From the NCBI GenBank assembly GCA_026367775.1, contig CP111151.1:4960001-5024000 (forward strand): 64,000 nucleotides of DNA. Reading direction: 5' to 3'. A program made the position numbers and the translations under genes. Numbering within the stretch: position 1 is the first letter of the stretch; each line of letters begins with the position of its first letter. Positions 21,774 to 33,936 of the stretch are shown one piece after another. The DNA is from Exserohilum rostratum (lineage: Eukaryota; Ascomycota; Dothideomycetes; Pleosporales; Pleosporaceae). The notes under the pieces are model-generated. The model had not been told where the DNA came from, searched no databases, and saw only the letters and a program-made list of their open reading frames with translations.

Positions 21774-22275
21774 CTAGTCCGAGTCGTCTGCCTTTCCACG
21801 ATCGCGATTATCCAGAAATACAATATCCAATGCCTTCGTATCAACATCATGGAACATGCGAACCTGCAGCGTTTAGCAGCAATACCCTAACCCCGCTTGG
21901 AATCACATGACGTACGTTGATACCCAGGAGATCTGGTGGCCCTTCTCCACATGCCATCATTCTAGGATCAAACCAAACCGAGCTCCCACACTCTGTGCAA
22001 AACTTGTGCAACAGCTTCTTAGGTCCAAATGAATAGTCTCTTAATTTGTCTTCACCGCTCTTCATGTGTAGCTGCGACCGCTCGGGATACACTAGCAGGT
22101 AGCCGTTGCGATTGCAGATACTGCAGTTGCACGATACGACCTTCCACTGGGGCAGTGGTGGAGAGAGAAGGACTGAGTACTGTACGATACCGCAGTGGCA
22201 ACTTGCTGCATACGTTTGACAGTTGTTTGGATCAAAGGTGGGCAGAGGCGGCATGGTATTCCGTTCATCGGCCAT
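21774..22275 (-). CDS. GFA/CENP-V family zinc protein
   Basis: Glutathione-dependent formaldehyde-activating enzyme/centromere protein V superfamily, a Zn-binding beta fold often linked to adducts of glutathione. Two exons, 22275-21916 and 21863-21774, give 149 residues. The start MADERNTMPPLP (22275) was chosen over a longer frame further upstream because it lies in a normal leader context. The zinc ligands are visible: SCHCG, then SCNCSICNRNG, then FCTECGSSVWFDP. The exon 2 end (RMFHDVDTKALDIVFLDNRD) matches the family's typical closing segment with a short acidic tail (KADDSD). The true substrate in fungi is unknown; most members are not proven formaldehyde enzymes. Confidence 0.88.
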
Positions 22276-24500
22276 GATTAATGAGGTGTTGGTGGTGCAA
22301 AGGTGGGGTTGAGGGGGAGTAGTCAAGAATATAGCCAGTTAGTCTCTGCTCGAGTGAGGCGCATGCTACATATACTGTGTTCGATATAGGTACGAGGAAA
22401 TACTCGGCGCCAGAAGCGCTGTTCCTAGGCAGAAGCTGTCTTCACAATGGTGTGTGATTGGTGGTCAGGGATGGTCGCCCCATTTGTAAAGTCTCCGCTC
22501 CCGGTATTTGGCGAGAACAGGTCTCCGACGCCGTTGGAATGGCATCAAGAAGGCAGTTGGCAACTGACCAAAGTGATCTGACATCACGTTGTTGTCAAGA
22601 ATGGAGTGGAGATCGCTGACGCACCAGCAACGGATGTATTGATAGAGCTCACGTGACTAGAATCAATTCGTGGTATGATGAATCTGCCATTTTATGTGAC
22701 GCAATGCCAAGAGTCATAAACATATCTGCTAATACACTTTCTAGTACAAAATAAACGGAAGACGGCATGCTGTATGCATGATTCTCACTTACAAGTCCAA
22801 AGTCATGCACACACACGGTCACCTTACCCAAGCAACCATCTCCACACTAACCCTATGCTAAAAAAGCCCCCAACTTCCCATTTAGTCATCAATCGTATAT
22901 CAGAACACAAATCCCCCTTCATCGCATCAGCCCAAATCTCGTCCCACCCCCTCCTATATCTTGTACGACGCCCCCATTCCATCTCCACAGAACCACCTTC
23001 GTACCACGCCCCTACCGCCCCCAAAAGGCCGCGCCCACAAAAAAAAGTAAAAAAGCCACAAAGTTCCACCACTTGCAGCACCACCGCAAGCCCACCATGC
23101 CATTTGCCTTGTTCCCCCAGCGCTTCCTAACCCCAGTCTCACAAGCCGATCCCGTGGCACATGGGCTTCTCCGCCGCTTTTCTTGGGTTCAACGCCGGCG
23201 GCGTCATGGTCTTTCCTGCTTACTGGATTGCTTGAATGGCTGGATTCCACGAGAAGTGCGCTAGGAGAGCTGCGAGGGCTGGTTGTACGGCGGAGAAGAG
23301 GCTCGAAGAGGGATGGGTGAGGAAAATATGCTGGGCTTGTGCGAGGTGTGGGCCGTAAGCTCCGATTCGTGTCTTAGGTCGGAGATGCTACGTTGGGTGG
23401 TTTCTGGTGAGATCCAGAGGCTTGGTTTGGGTGGGTAGGACGGGGAAAGGTGGGTTGGTATGGGTGTTAGTGGGTACTTGTGGCGAGTGGAAGAGGATGG
23501 AGTGGTACTGGGGAGTGAGTTTGGTGGCTTGTTGTGTCGTTGCTGTGGATGAGGATGGAAATTGCACGCCAGCGGTCTGGAAGTAAGTCAGCTGCAGTTT
23601 TTGATAGTTGAGACTAACACATGTGTTTGAAAAGCTGAAATGGATCCTCACTAAGCAGGTTGAGTTAGCTATTGTGAAGGAAGAATTTTACGAACTCCAC
23701 TCGAGATACATTTAGCTACTGTAAACCCGCAATTATGTGGCTCTCTTTTAGCTGGCTTAGATTCAACCTCTATTCTCATGTTCATGGAAACTCCAGTAGC
23801 GTTGTCCCAACCCTTGGTGATCTAAGTAGGATAACAGGGTTTGTTCACAGTTCTCCTTGTTGAATTCATGGAATACGCGACCTTTTCAGTGAGTAGACAG
23901 ATCGTTCGCATAGAAACCGCGTAGTCTTAAGGCATTTTAACCGTGTCCTATTTTTGTCTATATGGAAGTGATGGGGCAGGTCATTTATTATCAGGACCAG
24001 TCTTTCTAATGCAGAACATGAGCTATGGAGGTATTTTCACTGCAACATGTAGTCTTTTATTTAGATTCTGTGCTTGATAGCAAGACAGCAAGATGTACAG
24101 ACTGTGTGATTCGTTTTTGGTACCGTGAATTCTCAAACCAACAAAAGCTCGACGAAACATGGCCAGATTTTCGTTGATGACGAGACTGCAATGAATGCTG
24201 CGAAAGGATGTCCAAGGCAATCTTCAGACTGGAATCACAGTCATCTGCTTGGGGCTCAGATAGTCCTCTCTATCGTTTCTACTGATACCAAGATTATTAT
24301 TAGATCTTGGTTACCCGGTGATACATCACTGCAGGGTCAACCCAGAGAACAGTTCTATTTCGGCATTGATTCAATATGCTATATGCCTGTCTATCGATTC
24401 TTTTCGATAGCCTTGTAAGCTTATCAGCCAAGTGTGAGCAGTTTCTTGTGCAAGCTGCAGAGTAACCCTCCGGCGACAAAAACGACGGAAACACATCCAC
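22276..24500. other. Gene desert, part 1 (with one broken coding-like segment)
   Basis: No intact gene was seen. At 23137-23337 (+) there is a coding-like frame that reads SHKPIPWHMGFSAAFLGFN, then a hydrophobic VMVFPAYWIA, a TGA stop at 23227-23229, and then continues in the same frame with AGFHEKCARRAARAG to a TAA. It is preceded by a plausible acceptor (CCTAACCCCAG). It may be a decayed small membrane-protein gene. The stretch from about 23650 to 24420 is AT-rich and empty. Confidence 0.4.
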
Positions 24501-26745
24501 AAGGCATCTTCACATGCTCGAGACGCAACACATCGTGAGCAAGATCTCCATCATTTCCACAAGAAACCGCCATCAATACCCAGTCCTCTATCACGACATC
24601 ATAGATCTCATCGATCTCGTCGTTCGCACATCTCCCACGCCTACGCCCACGCGCACGCCGATTGGCCCAGAACCCAATCACCAGATCACGTCCCCCAACA
24701 TCGTCGATTCCATCGCCGATGCTCAAAAGCAGCAGAAGGAAGAGATGGATAAGGACGAAAGGAAAAGCCACGAGCACTGCGCCCCCATGCCGATTCAAAC
24801 CCAAACTTCAGATCCCCATCTCAGGTATCCATCTATCTTTGTCCTCTCTGTCTCCACTGAAAAGCACCCCCCCTACACACGTCTCAACAACAACAATCAT
24901 CACCACGGCATACGATGCCGCGTCCTTCTCCCCCAATCCCACTTCCACGATGCTTGTACGACATTGCCTTAACGCAGTGCAATATTGTAACAAAGAAAGA
25001 AAGAAAACGTCGCAACCCATGTGCTGAAAGCAGCGCATGTGGATAGAAGAAAGACAAATATTCAATGGTTTCGGTCTTGCTAAGGGCGTGTAAAACAAAG
25101 CGCACTTTACCTGCTGCATGTCATGTCTTGCTAGGCACCGGCATTACCAGCCGGCAGTGATGATGTTAGCAGCGACAACGAGGAAAATTCGAACAACAAA
25201 GTGATTCTGATTTTCCGTGTGTCTCGTCATGTGTATACATTATTTCTGCAAGGAAATAAAAAAATATCGGACACTCCGAAAGAAACAGAGAGAGAGAAAG
25301 AGAAAAAAGTGGTAAATGCGAAAAGGAAAAACGTAGACAGCCTCAGCCTCAGCCTCAGCAAGCAGTCAGCAGCAAGCAGCTCTCCACCATCATTGACATC
25401 AGCATGGGGCAAATGTTTGCTTGAACAAAGAAAAAAATTAGAAAAGCAACTAGACATCTCGACGGCGTTGCCTACGCATACGTCCTCGCTTCATCGCCTT
25501 GTCCCCCTCTCTCTCTCGCTCGCTTACCTACCCACCTACCTCCTCACTGCTGGACCCTTTTCGTTACAACACGATCCACGGGCCCTAGCGGAGAGGGTCC
25601 GCGAATCGATGCAAGTAAGTCACAAGTGTGTGTGTGGGTGGGGTTTGCGCAAAGAGAAAGCAAATGCAAGACCGTCAGAAAAATGCTGCATGGCTAAAAA
25701 GCAAAATTACCATGGGATAAAGAAACATGCAGGATTCGAGAAGTTCATGACGCGAGCGAGCGAGCGAGTGTACGAGCAGTGCAACAGGGTTTGGGGGGCT
25801 GGGGGTTTCTTTCCTTCTTTCTTTACGGAGAATACGGAAGAGGGAGGCATAGGCGGAATGTTGGAATGGTGAATGAGAGATTAGCGGTATATGCTACGAT
25901 ACGTGGATATAGCATGGGTATCTTGTCTCTTTTTTTCCTTTTCTTTCTCTCGAGAATTTTGTTTCTTTTTTGTTAGATGCAGCTTTCTTTGCTTTTTGTG
26001 CATTGCGATGCATGCAAATGCAAAGTGCACAGTCCGTCTACACCCCTTCCGCTCTTCCCTGCTTTTCTTCCTGCATCTTGCATCTGCCATGCGCCCACAT
26101 CCACTCTTCTTTTTCTTTTCTTTCTCTCATCAGTACTACTTACTTTTTCCTATCTTCACGCACCGTCGTTCGTTTACCCCTGCTCCGCTCAGACTCTCCG
26201 CTCCACACAGCACCTTTTGCTGTTCACTCGCTCAGACACGGACACAAACACACGCTTCGGCCCTTGGTCTCGCTACCAAGCGGGGGATGCACGCGTACGA
26301 ACAGACAATTTGAAGCCAAAGAAAAGAAACGAGAGAAACACGAGGAGGCGAGCGATCCAAGAATCCCGTTTTTTGGTGGACCCTTTCCTTCCCCCAGCCA
26401 GCCAGCCCCCAGCGTGGTTGCAGAGACAAAGATGTCATACAGGTGAACAAGGGGCATGTACAGTAAGAAAGAGAAAAAGAAAAAAGAAAAAAAAAGATAG
26501 CATGCATACAATGAAGAACAAGAACAAGGATGTAAGTAGCACACCGCGTAAACTCAAACTTGAACATGACATACATGCGTATATACGGGAAAACCTTTTC
26601 CGTACAGTAAGGCCTCCACCCCGTATCCTCCGTATTTCCCGTATTTTCCTTTTTTCCTTTTTTTCCCTTCCTTACTGTTACGACAACGACGACGATGAAG
26701 ACAGCGATAATGCAAGGTAAGTGGTAGGAGTTTTAAAACGTACAA

Positions 26746-26769
26746 GGGAGGGGAGGGGAGGGGAGGGGG
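26746..26769 (+). repeat. GGGGA-type G-run array
   Basis: Five consecutive G-runs of three to five G separated by single A. This fits the pattern of a DNA G-quadruplex on the plus strand. Confidence 0.85.
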
Positions 26770-26887
26770 CACTACCCCTACCCATACACCGTAGTACACA
26801 TCCATACATGCATATACGTAGCGTATAGATACATACAATAACACCCCCTTACGTAGCTATTCTACTATAACACAGCGTGTTACTACT

Positions 26888-26933
26888 GTAAAGTAAGGTA
26901 AAGTAAGGTAAAGTAAGGTAAAGTAAGGTAAAG
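26888..26933 (+). repeat. Decamer tandem repeat GTAAAGTAAG
   Basis: Four perfect copies of a 10-bp unit plus partial flanking copies. Each unit contains GTAAAG/GTAAG, which look like 5' splice sites. Confidence 0.9.
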
Positions 26934-27159
26934 GGTGTAAGATAACCTAGGCAAGAACCCTTTTCTTCTTTTTCCTTTTTATTCCTTTTTGTTTTTTTTT
27001 CTTTCTTTCAAACATGGTAGTTTGCCGCTTGCCCGCTCCCTCGCTCGCTCCCTCGTCACCCGCTTGCCCGCTTGCCCGCTCGCTGCCGATGCGCGCACGC
27101 GCGCGGACATGAACGCAACGGCACGGTACGCGTAGGTTCCGGCAGTAGCGGCGTTGTTG

Positions 27160-27191
27160 CTGGCTAGCTGGCTGGCTGGCTGGCTGGCTGA
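27160..27191 (+). repeat. GGCT tetranucleotide repeat
   Basis: About seven copies of TGGC with one GGCTAGCT interruption. Confidence 0.85.
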
Positions 27192-28000
27192 CGGATTGAC
27201 TACACGCTTGTTAATTACTGTTACTGTTACTACATGCGACTGTTACGTCCGTCCAGCAACAATGGCAGCAAGCAGCGTGAGAAAGCAAAGCCAAAGCCAA
27301 AGACATAAAGAAAAAAGGGCTGGCTGACCAAAAAGCTTGCTTCGTCTACACGCACGTGGGGGACCTCCGACGACAACATCGATGCCGACGACACAGAATG
27401 ACGGCAGCGGCGGCGCCAGCGGCGGCAGCCGTAGCGGGCAGCAAGCAAGGCGACATCCGAGTTGAGAGATCTTCGGCAACCCTGAACTGATTTACAATTT
27501 CTCGTCCATCGTGCTATAGACCTTGTTTGCTTGCTTTACTTTTTCTCTTCTACATAATATGCAAAAGTAATTCTACTATAGGGGATTCCCATCCTTTAGC
27601 GGGCGAAGGGGGAGGGGGAGCGCCGCTTCAGAAAAAGATTTTAGCTTGGTATTTGTCATTTTCATTCATTCATTCATTCTTCTTTGTATACACAGCCCCC
27701 ACCCCCCCCTCCTTCAACTGGCCTGGCCTGGCTGGACTGCTGCTGCTGCTCTAACGACGCCGGTTTCAAAGAGATGGGCGGGTAATGGGGATCTGCAGTT
27801 GTAGATTTTTTCTTCTTCTTTTACTTCTGTTGCTTGCTGGGCATACGTCTTTTGCAAGATTTTTTTCGGAGCTTCAAGATACGTCATTGGTATTGATTGC
27901 GCGGAGTGCGTTTGCTTCTTGAGAGGGGGGCTTAGGTTCAGCTGAGAGGGAGAGGGACCATTTCCATGATTCAAACCGGCTGTGATGACGTATAGATGGA

Positions 28001-31000
28001 TGTTGTCATTTCTGTCGCTTTATCCGTTTTGCATCTAGTCTGTTTTGTACTTACACATTGCATGTCGTAAGTTACATCGCTCGTCGCAGTGCTAGAAGCC
28101 GCTTATCTAAAACTAAACCACTGCCTAGCCACGTGACTGTACGGTGACATGCACACTCACGACGATACGTTCAGGTTCGTCGCGCAAACGTCTCTAAGAA
28201 GAAAGTGTCAAGTTCCGATGCGATCTAAAGTGATGTCATTATTCTACTGGGCAGGCTACTGACTGTGCTTTTCTTGACGCACGAGGGCAACATGTTGCAA
28301 ACCATTATGCACGCGATCTCGATCTCGATCTCGATCGAGTGCTAAATCACCCTCGTAGGTGCAACAGTCAGAGTAAAAGAAACATGCTTGCTCGAAGCCG
28401 TTGGAGGTGAAAACGTCGACGGTAGCGTCCAGTGCCAAACGACTTAGCTGCGACTGCAAAAGGCCCGAATGTACAATAGAGTGCGAAGTTTTACCAGGTA
28501 GCCGGGTACGCTACCGAATGCTTGAGATCGGACGTGAATACAACAAGCATTCACAGCAATGTGACGTTTACCTCATCATTTTGCACTGGAGCCCTGATTG
28601 TTAGCCAATTTCTGACATTGGTCATGCACTAACTTGGGGGGTTGATGGTCAGCACTTGTCTCTGCTTACCAGTCCGGCCCCTGGAGAGAAGCCTGATGCG
28701 ATTGGTTCTTGTACGGACTTTCTGGATGTTGCTGACGCATTTGCAGGGCAACCTTGGATGCAGAGTTGCCTCGACACGTTACTGTTGCCGTAACAGTGGC
28801 AATCTGGAAAGACTTGATGACGGGACTTTCACACGCTATCTCTCAAACTTCCAAAAAGGGGTACATGTTGATGTACAGATACGAGCGTCCCGTGCTTATC
28901 ACGAGCTTTTTTTCCACGGCAAGTGTGACTGTAACACTGCGCTCAGATGGTAGTCTTAAATCGGGCAATACCACAAGACATGAGCAAATAGAAATTACGG
29001 GTCGATATTCTTAGCAACTGAGACTGGTGGGTCGATAAAGAGACAAAACCTGCTTGAACACTACTCCGTCCGTATTGTTGTTTCCAGACTTGGTAAGTCG
29101 AGAACCAAGAGCGTCTCCCCAAGTCCGAAACACGATGTAAGCTGAGTACAAGCGGGTATTGGCCAAAAAGGAAGGTGACGAGAGTCGCACTTTTCCAAAG
29201 TACACAGTGTCCGTTACGCACCTGGAGCCGCAAAGGATTCCGGCTTGAGGGAGAGCCGACAGAGCCTCATCGGTGTATCCGTGAGCGTCAAAGAATAACT
29301 CTGCTCATGTCGACGATGAAGACTTAGCGAGAGCCTCGCTATTGGTACCCGACAGTCGACATCAACTTCCCTTTGACGGGGTACCGCCGGGACAGACGCC
29401 TCTTTTTTTCTTTCTTCGCAACTGTCAATGCCAATAGTTACGGACATCCAAATTTGGATCATCCAACAACAAAGTCGTAATCCTAACGGTGATGAAGCGA
29501 AGAACTTGCATTGGAGCCCACTCTGGAAGCGCCATATCGTGCATTCACGCCCACCGCAAGCCAATCCCATGGCGTGCCGCTCCTTGGCGATTCGTCTATT
29601 TGCTGCCCGACGACGAATGCACTGATGCATCAAGAGCAGCCACTCCCACAAACAAGCATACCAAGCTAAGCAGGGCCACAATGACCCCGGGACAGCCGCA
29701 GCCAGCAGTGCCAAGATATGTATGGAGGTCAGATGGCGTGTGCTAGTCGTAGCTAAGATGCTTGGGGGCTAATTGACTGCACGTAAGGTGTAAGCCGCAG
29801 TAAGCATCTGTCTCTGGAGACCGGTACGCGGGACTGGTCATGTTGCCTGGAGGGGGGGCAGTTCCTGGGTGGAGATCTGTCATAGTCACAAGTGCCCTTT
29901 TGTGGCAACCATAGATAAGCAGTGGATTTCCTTACACCTTGTCCGCGATGTCCGGAGTGTGCGCTTTGCAACTCATGTGTCTTCTGAAAAGTGAGCCGAG
30001 CAAATCACAGACGGGCAGACTGGGGCATTACTTGTTGAGAGGGTCTGGAAGATTGCAGGACGGTGACAGATATGAAAAAAGCAAAACCAACATTGCAGTG
30101 TGGACACGTCGGGCAATTCTTGCATATGCAGAGAGAGCTGTAGCACACAAGGCCATGACGATCTGATATCGCCCTCGCTTCACAATAAGCATGGTCAACC
30201 CGCTTCCGAATCGATACAGCGGTCGCGCGCGCGTTCGAGTATACGAGCGCTTTTGATCAAGACGCTGTTGAGAGTATGGCGTTAAGACCTGCACCCATTG
30301 ACGGGAACGGATGGATGAAACACGGTGATGAACCAGTTGCTGATGATTGGCCTGAAGTGTCCAGTCAAAGTGTGGATGCCTGTCGGCCTTATGAATGCCG
30401 ACCCGGACCATTGGCGGAGATTTTGCAGACTCGCAGCTTGTCCACCAATATGGATGCACGAACAGCCGAGAAGGATCTGGCTGTCGTCTCCATGACCAAC
30501 AGCCAAGCGACTACCACGATTATGGGCGAATAGCGTTTCACTTGTGCGTGCTACTTTGTTGACGGATATTGTGTCAGCGTCGAGCGACTCCGGCATCAGG
30601 GCACCCTTTTGGATGCAGCTTATCATGTGCTCCAGGCCACGATGGAGCGCGCAAACTCGCATGGCCGAGTCATGGCGAGCCAATCTTTGGGCAACCCCCT
30701 GTCGTCTGGCTGGACCGTCGACCGAGTGGGAAAAAAAAGCTTCGGCAACGGTAGACATCAGCCGTCCAAAGCGGACTATCCTCCGACGACAGCAAAAACA
30801 TTGTACAACGGTGTACCCTGCGTACATCATCGATCAGTGGCGCACTTGCCAGACGGGATGGCTTTTGCGGGCGTTTAGCCTAGCGGGCAAAATAAGTGGT
30901 GCGTCCTGGTTCAGGCAAAGGACCAGGTGGCTTGAGAAAGATCAGCGAGATCCTGGGTGTGGAGTTGGGAAGATGGCGTCCGCCACACAGACGTATGGTT

Positions 31001-31100
31001 GAGGGTATGGCTCTGCTGCAGGTACAGGCTTAGCAGGCCGGAGATGATGTCGGCACACGCAGGTGTGCTTGACAGCTACTACATACGTAAACGTGAGATG
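28001..31100. other. Gene desert, part 3
   Basis: Frames such as 29214-29714 (-) and 30282-30830 (-) are open on both strands at once and have no recognisable family, no signal sequence and no splice partners. They are judged non-coding. A GATCTC hexamer array lies at 28314-28337. Confidence 0.45.
28314..28337 (+). repeat. GATCTC hexanucleotide repeat
   Basis: About four copies of CGATCT. Read on the minus strand it encodes an RD repeat in a spurious frame. Confidence 0.8.
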
Positions 31101-32470
31101 ATCCGTACGTAACTGTGTGTCCCGGGGAGGGGAATCAACCGACCAACGGCCATTTTTCGCCGGGAATAGAGAAGAGGCCAGGCTGAGCCAGGCGGTCTGC
31201 GCGGCTGAGCAGAGGGTGCTGCCATGCGCTGGTGCAGGATGGGGAAAGGAATGGAGCTAGCGCATCTGGGAGGAAGGCCTGACCAAGACTAATCATATCA
31301 TGGCCGTGTTGGAAGCGTTCCAGAGCGGTTAGAAGCGACAAAACGAGCCGATGGGGAGCAGGCCTAAACGCAGTTTGACGCAAGTCGCGTTGGGCCAACA
31401 TGGGACGAGGCAGGGGTGAGCGAGCGAGGTCCTTAGTCGCGCGCGATTGGGGACTGGAATCCCAAGGACTAAACCTTGGGTTGTTTTCTTTCGGCTGCAT
31501 CACGCAGGAGAAGGAGCTATTGAGAGCAGCGCGCGCGCAGTCGACCAGAGAGCAGCGTGGGGTGCACAGGACGTCATTTTACAGCGACTCAGTTGTGCAA
31601 GCAGGCTTCATTGTCAAACCACGGGCCAGGCTGGCTGGCGCAATATACTTCCTTGCTACTAGAAGCGACCCGTGACGAGGCCTTGGAGGGCCATGACGAC
31701 GGCCATGAGGGTCCGTGTGCGAGCCAGCGAATGAAGGAACAAACGAGTGAGCGAGCGAACGAGCAATGGGCCCTGGTGTCGTTCTGTTGCAGGCTGCAGG
31801 GAGCTGGCAAAGAGAAGGCACGGCACCGATGAAGCTGGCCGTGTCGGCCGCCGCCATGACTGCGGTGAGGCGGCGGCCATGGGCTTGGGGGCGATGGGAG
31901 AGGAGGTGCGGCTCACAACGTGGCCGCCGCCGGCGCCGCTGCCTTTCGGATGCGGACCTCAAGCGAGGGTCGGGTTGGAGGTGCGAGAGCGGTTTTGCTT
32001 TCTGACAGAAGAGGCAGTGCGTCAACGGAAACCCAGGGGGGCGGTTAGGGCGTGGTGGGCGCAATGGGCGTAGTGGGCGGCGTCGGTTAGAGGGATAAGA
32101 CTCGGGTCCTGGGATGCATGGGCTTGGCCGTGACGGGGGGAGGGGAAGGCGTGACGCTAGAGCCAGGCGGTGCGTGGTGAATTTTGGTTTTGCAGGCCGC
32201 TTGTTATCATGGGCTAGCTGGATGTGTGGGGACACGGACACCCCGAACGCCTGAGACGCTTGTGCAGAGATCTGTAGGGTAGAACGGGCGGGACCTTAGC
32301 GTAGCCAGCTGGGCGGGGGTGGCCGTTGATCTGGCTTGACGGGCGGCTGATGATTAGGGGGAGGGGAGGGGGAGGCCGTCACGCCGGGCTGGGAGGGGCT
32401 GGCGCATGTAAGTTGAGCGATGGCGTCAAAAGAGCGAAGGAGAAGGGATGCAATGCATGTGGAGGTGGAT

Positions 32471-32542
32471 GTGAATGTGAATGTGGATGTGAATGTGAAT
32501 GTGAATGTGAATGTGAATGTGAATGTGAATGTGAATGTGAAT
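32471..32542 (+). repeat. Hexanucleotide array (GTGAAT)12
   Basis: Twelve contiguous units, the third with one substitution (GTGGAT). Confidence 0.95.
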
Positions 32543-32608
32543 GCGATGCGAGTGTTGTAAAGGGAGGGGGCTGACGAGAGAGAGCGAGAGTGGTGCATGC
32601 ATGCAAGT

Positions 32609-32641
32609 AGGCAGGCAGGCAGGCAGGCAAGCAAGCAAGCA
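32609..32641 (+). repeat. GGCA/AGCA tetranucleotide array
   Basis: About five GGCA units followed by three AGCA units, 66 bp after the GTGAAT array. Confidence 0.9.
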
Positions 32642-33912
32642 CGCCAACAAGCCAGCAGGAGCAGCAAGCAATGGGCAGTGCTCAGTGGGGATGGATACAT
32701 GGCGAGAGGGGGTTGGGCGAGGTCGGTGATGCGGTCATCTAGCAGGAGGCAGCATTCAATCAGGGCAAGGCTGTGGCCGGTCTACTGTACACCTGCACCC
32801 ATGGAGTAGACGTCGAGTAGTGGGGTTGGAGGGCAGCCGGCACCGCTCGACCAAACAACCAGCAACAAGCGCGCTCAAGAACCGGCAGTAGGCAAAAGGC
32901 AGCAGCCAAGCGCGACGACGGTGGGCTGAGGCCGCAAAAGTGTGTGTCTCCTGCGTCCAAAAGCGTTGCAGGTGTGGGTGCAAATGTGCGAATGCGAGAG
33001 CGTGTTGGTTGCCCATGAGGGCAGACAGGCGAATCAGGAAGGCATCGCCGGTCAACCATCGGATCGTGCCTGCCCCCTTCGCGACGGCTCGCTTATCCGG
33101 CGCGGTGATTGGCTGTAGTGAGCCAGGATGTGTGCAAACCTCGCAGGCCCATCACAGCTGCAAAACACGCTGAGAGATGAAGGGGAGCGAGCCGCGTTGG
33201 TTGCGATGCGCTTGCCTGCGCGGCCATGTATTGTATTTTTCTTCTGCGCCGGCGTGCACGGCAGTGCAGGGAGGGACAGGGCCGGGCAGGGCAAGGCCGC
33301 GTCGGAGGTAGCGGTGGGTGGTGGTGGTGGTGCTGCAGCAGCTGTCAAGACCAGACAAGGCGCGGCAGATGGGCGGATGGGCATCTGGGCTGGGGGATAA
33401 GGCGTGCCCACGTTTGCTGTGACGCCTGCCCGCGACCCGCGGCGCACGAGGAGCCGGCTTGTCGAGATCGGTGACCTGCTGTAGCTGCTCGTAGCGGTGC
33501 GATGGCATGTGCGCTTGGCCCTGCAGGACGCCTTAGCGAGCTGGGCGTCGCAGCGGCTGCCCCAAAACAATGGTCTGTGGCATCAGCCCTTCAGCACGCG
33601 GGCCTGGCACAGCCAGACGAACCTGAACCCAGAGTCGGATCGACCGCGGAGTCGTCCCCAGTTCCTTGTCGCTCTGACGTTCCGCCAGCCAGCGCTGGCC
33701 AAACCAGGCCGCCGGGAAAAGCGCCCTGGCGTGCGGCGACGTCGCGCGACGACGACAACGACTAGCTGGGCCGATTGGACTGACTGGACCGAGTGGACTG
33801 ACTGGACTGCACACGACACTCGACGACATAGGTACATGGTTTACGTGTGTGTGTAGATGGTGCAAGCCCCTACTCATCACAACACTCGCATACTGACGAC
33901 GTCCTGTATGTA

Positions 33913-33936
33913 TGGTGGTGGTGGTGGTGGTGGTGG
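33913..33936 (+). repeat. GGT trinucleotide repeat
   Basis: About eight uninterrupted GGT units. Confidence 0.9.

Larger units (their letters stand above)
24501..28000. other. Gene desert, part 2: repeat-rich, strand-asymmetric
   Basis: Several frames of 100-250 codons exist here on both strands, but they consist of Ser/Phe/Leu- or Lys/Arg-rich low complexity created by poly-pyrimidine and poly-purine tracts (for example T/C runs at 25920-25985, 26095-26165 and 26950-27012), so they are not taken as genes. The stretch also holds a GGGGA run, a decamer array and a GGCT array, listed separately. Confidence 0.5.

Noticed and set aside
24424..24972. Overlapping frames of 126 (-) and 152 (+) codons
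   Set aside because: They lie on opposite strands over the same bases, both lack recognisable families, and the hydrophobic start of the minus frame comes from a GAAGAG-rich plus strand.
25201..25872. A 223-codon frame on the plus strand
   Set aside because: The translation is low-complexity Lys/Glu and Ser/Leu derived from purine and pyrimidine tracts, with no family or splice context.
25977..26720. A 247-codon frame on the plus strand
   Set aside because: Composed of poly-pyrimidine-derived Phe/Leu/Ser/His runs and a Lys run; overlapping frames on both strands show the same artefact.
30282..30830. A 182-codon minus-strand frame with Cys and His residues suggestive of a small zinc protein
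   Set aside because: The opposite strand is also open, the Cys/His spacing fits no known zinc motif, and there is no signal peptide or splice partner.
31579..32241. A 220-codon frame on the minus strand
   Set aside because: Arg/Pro/Ser-rich translation expected from GC-rich DNA. Frames on the other strand are also open, and no domain is recognisable.
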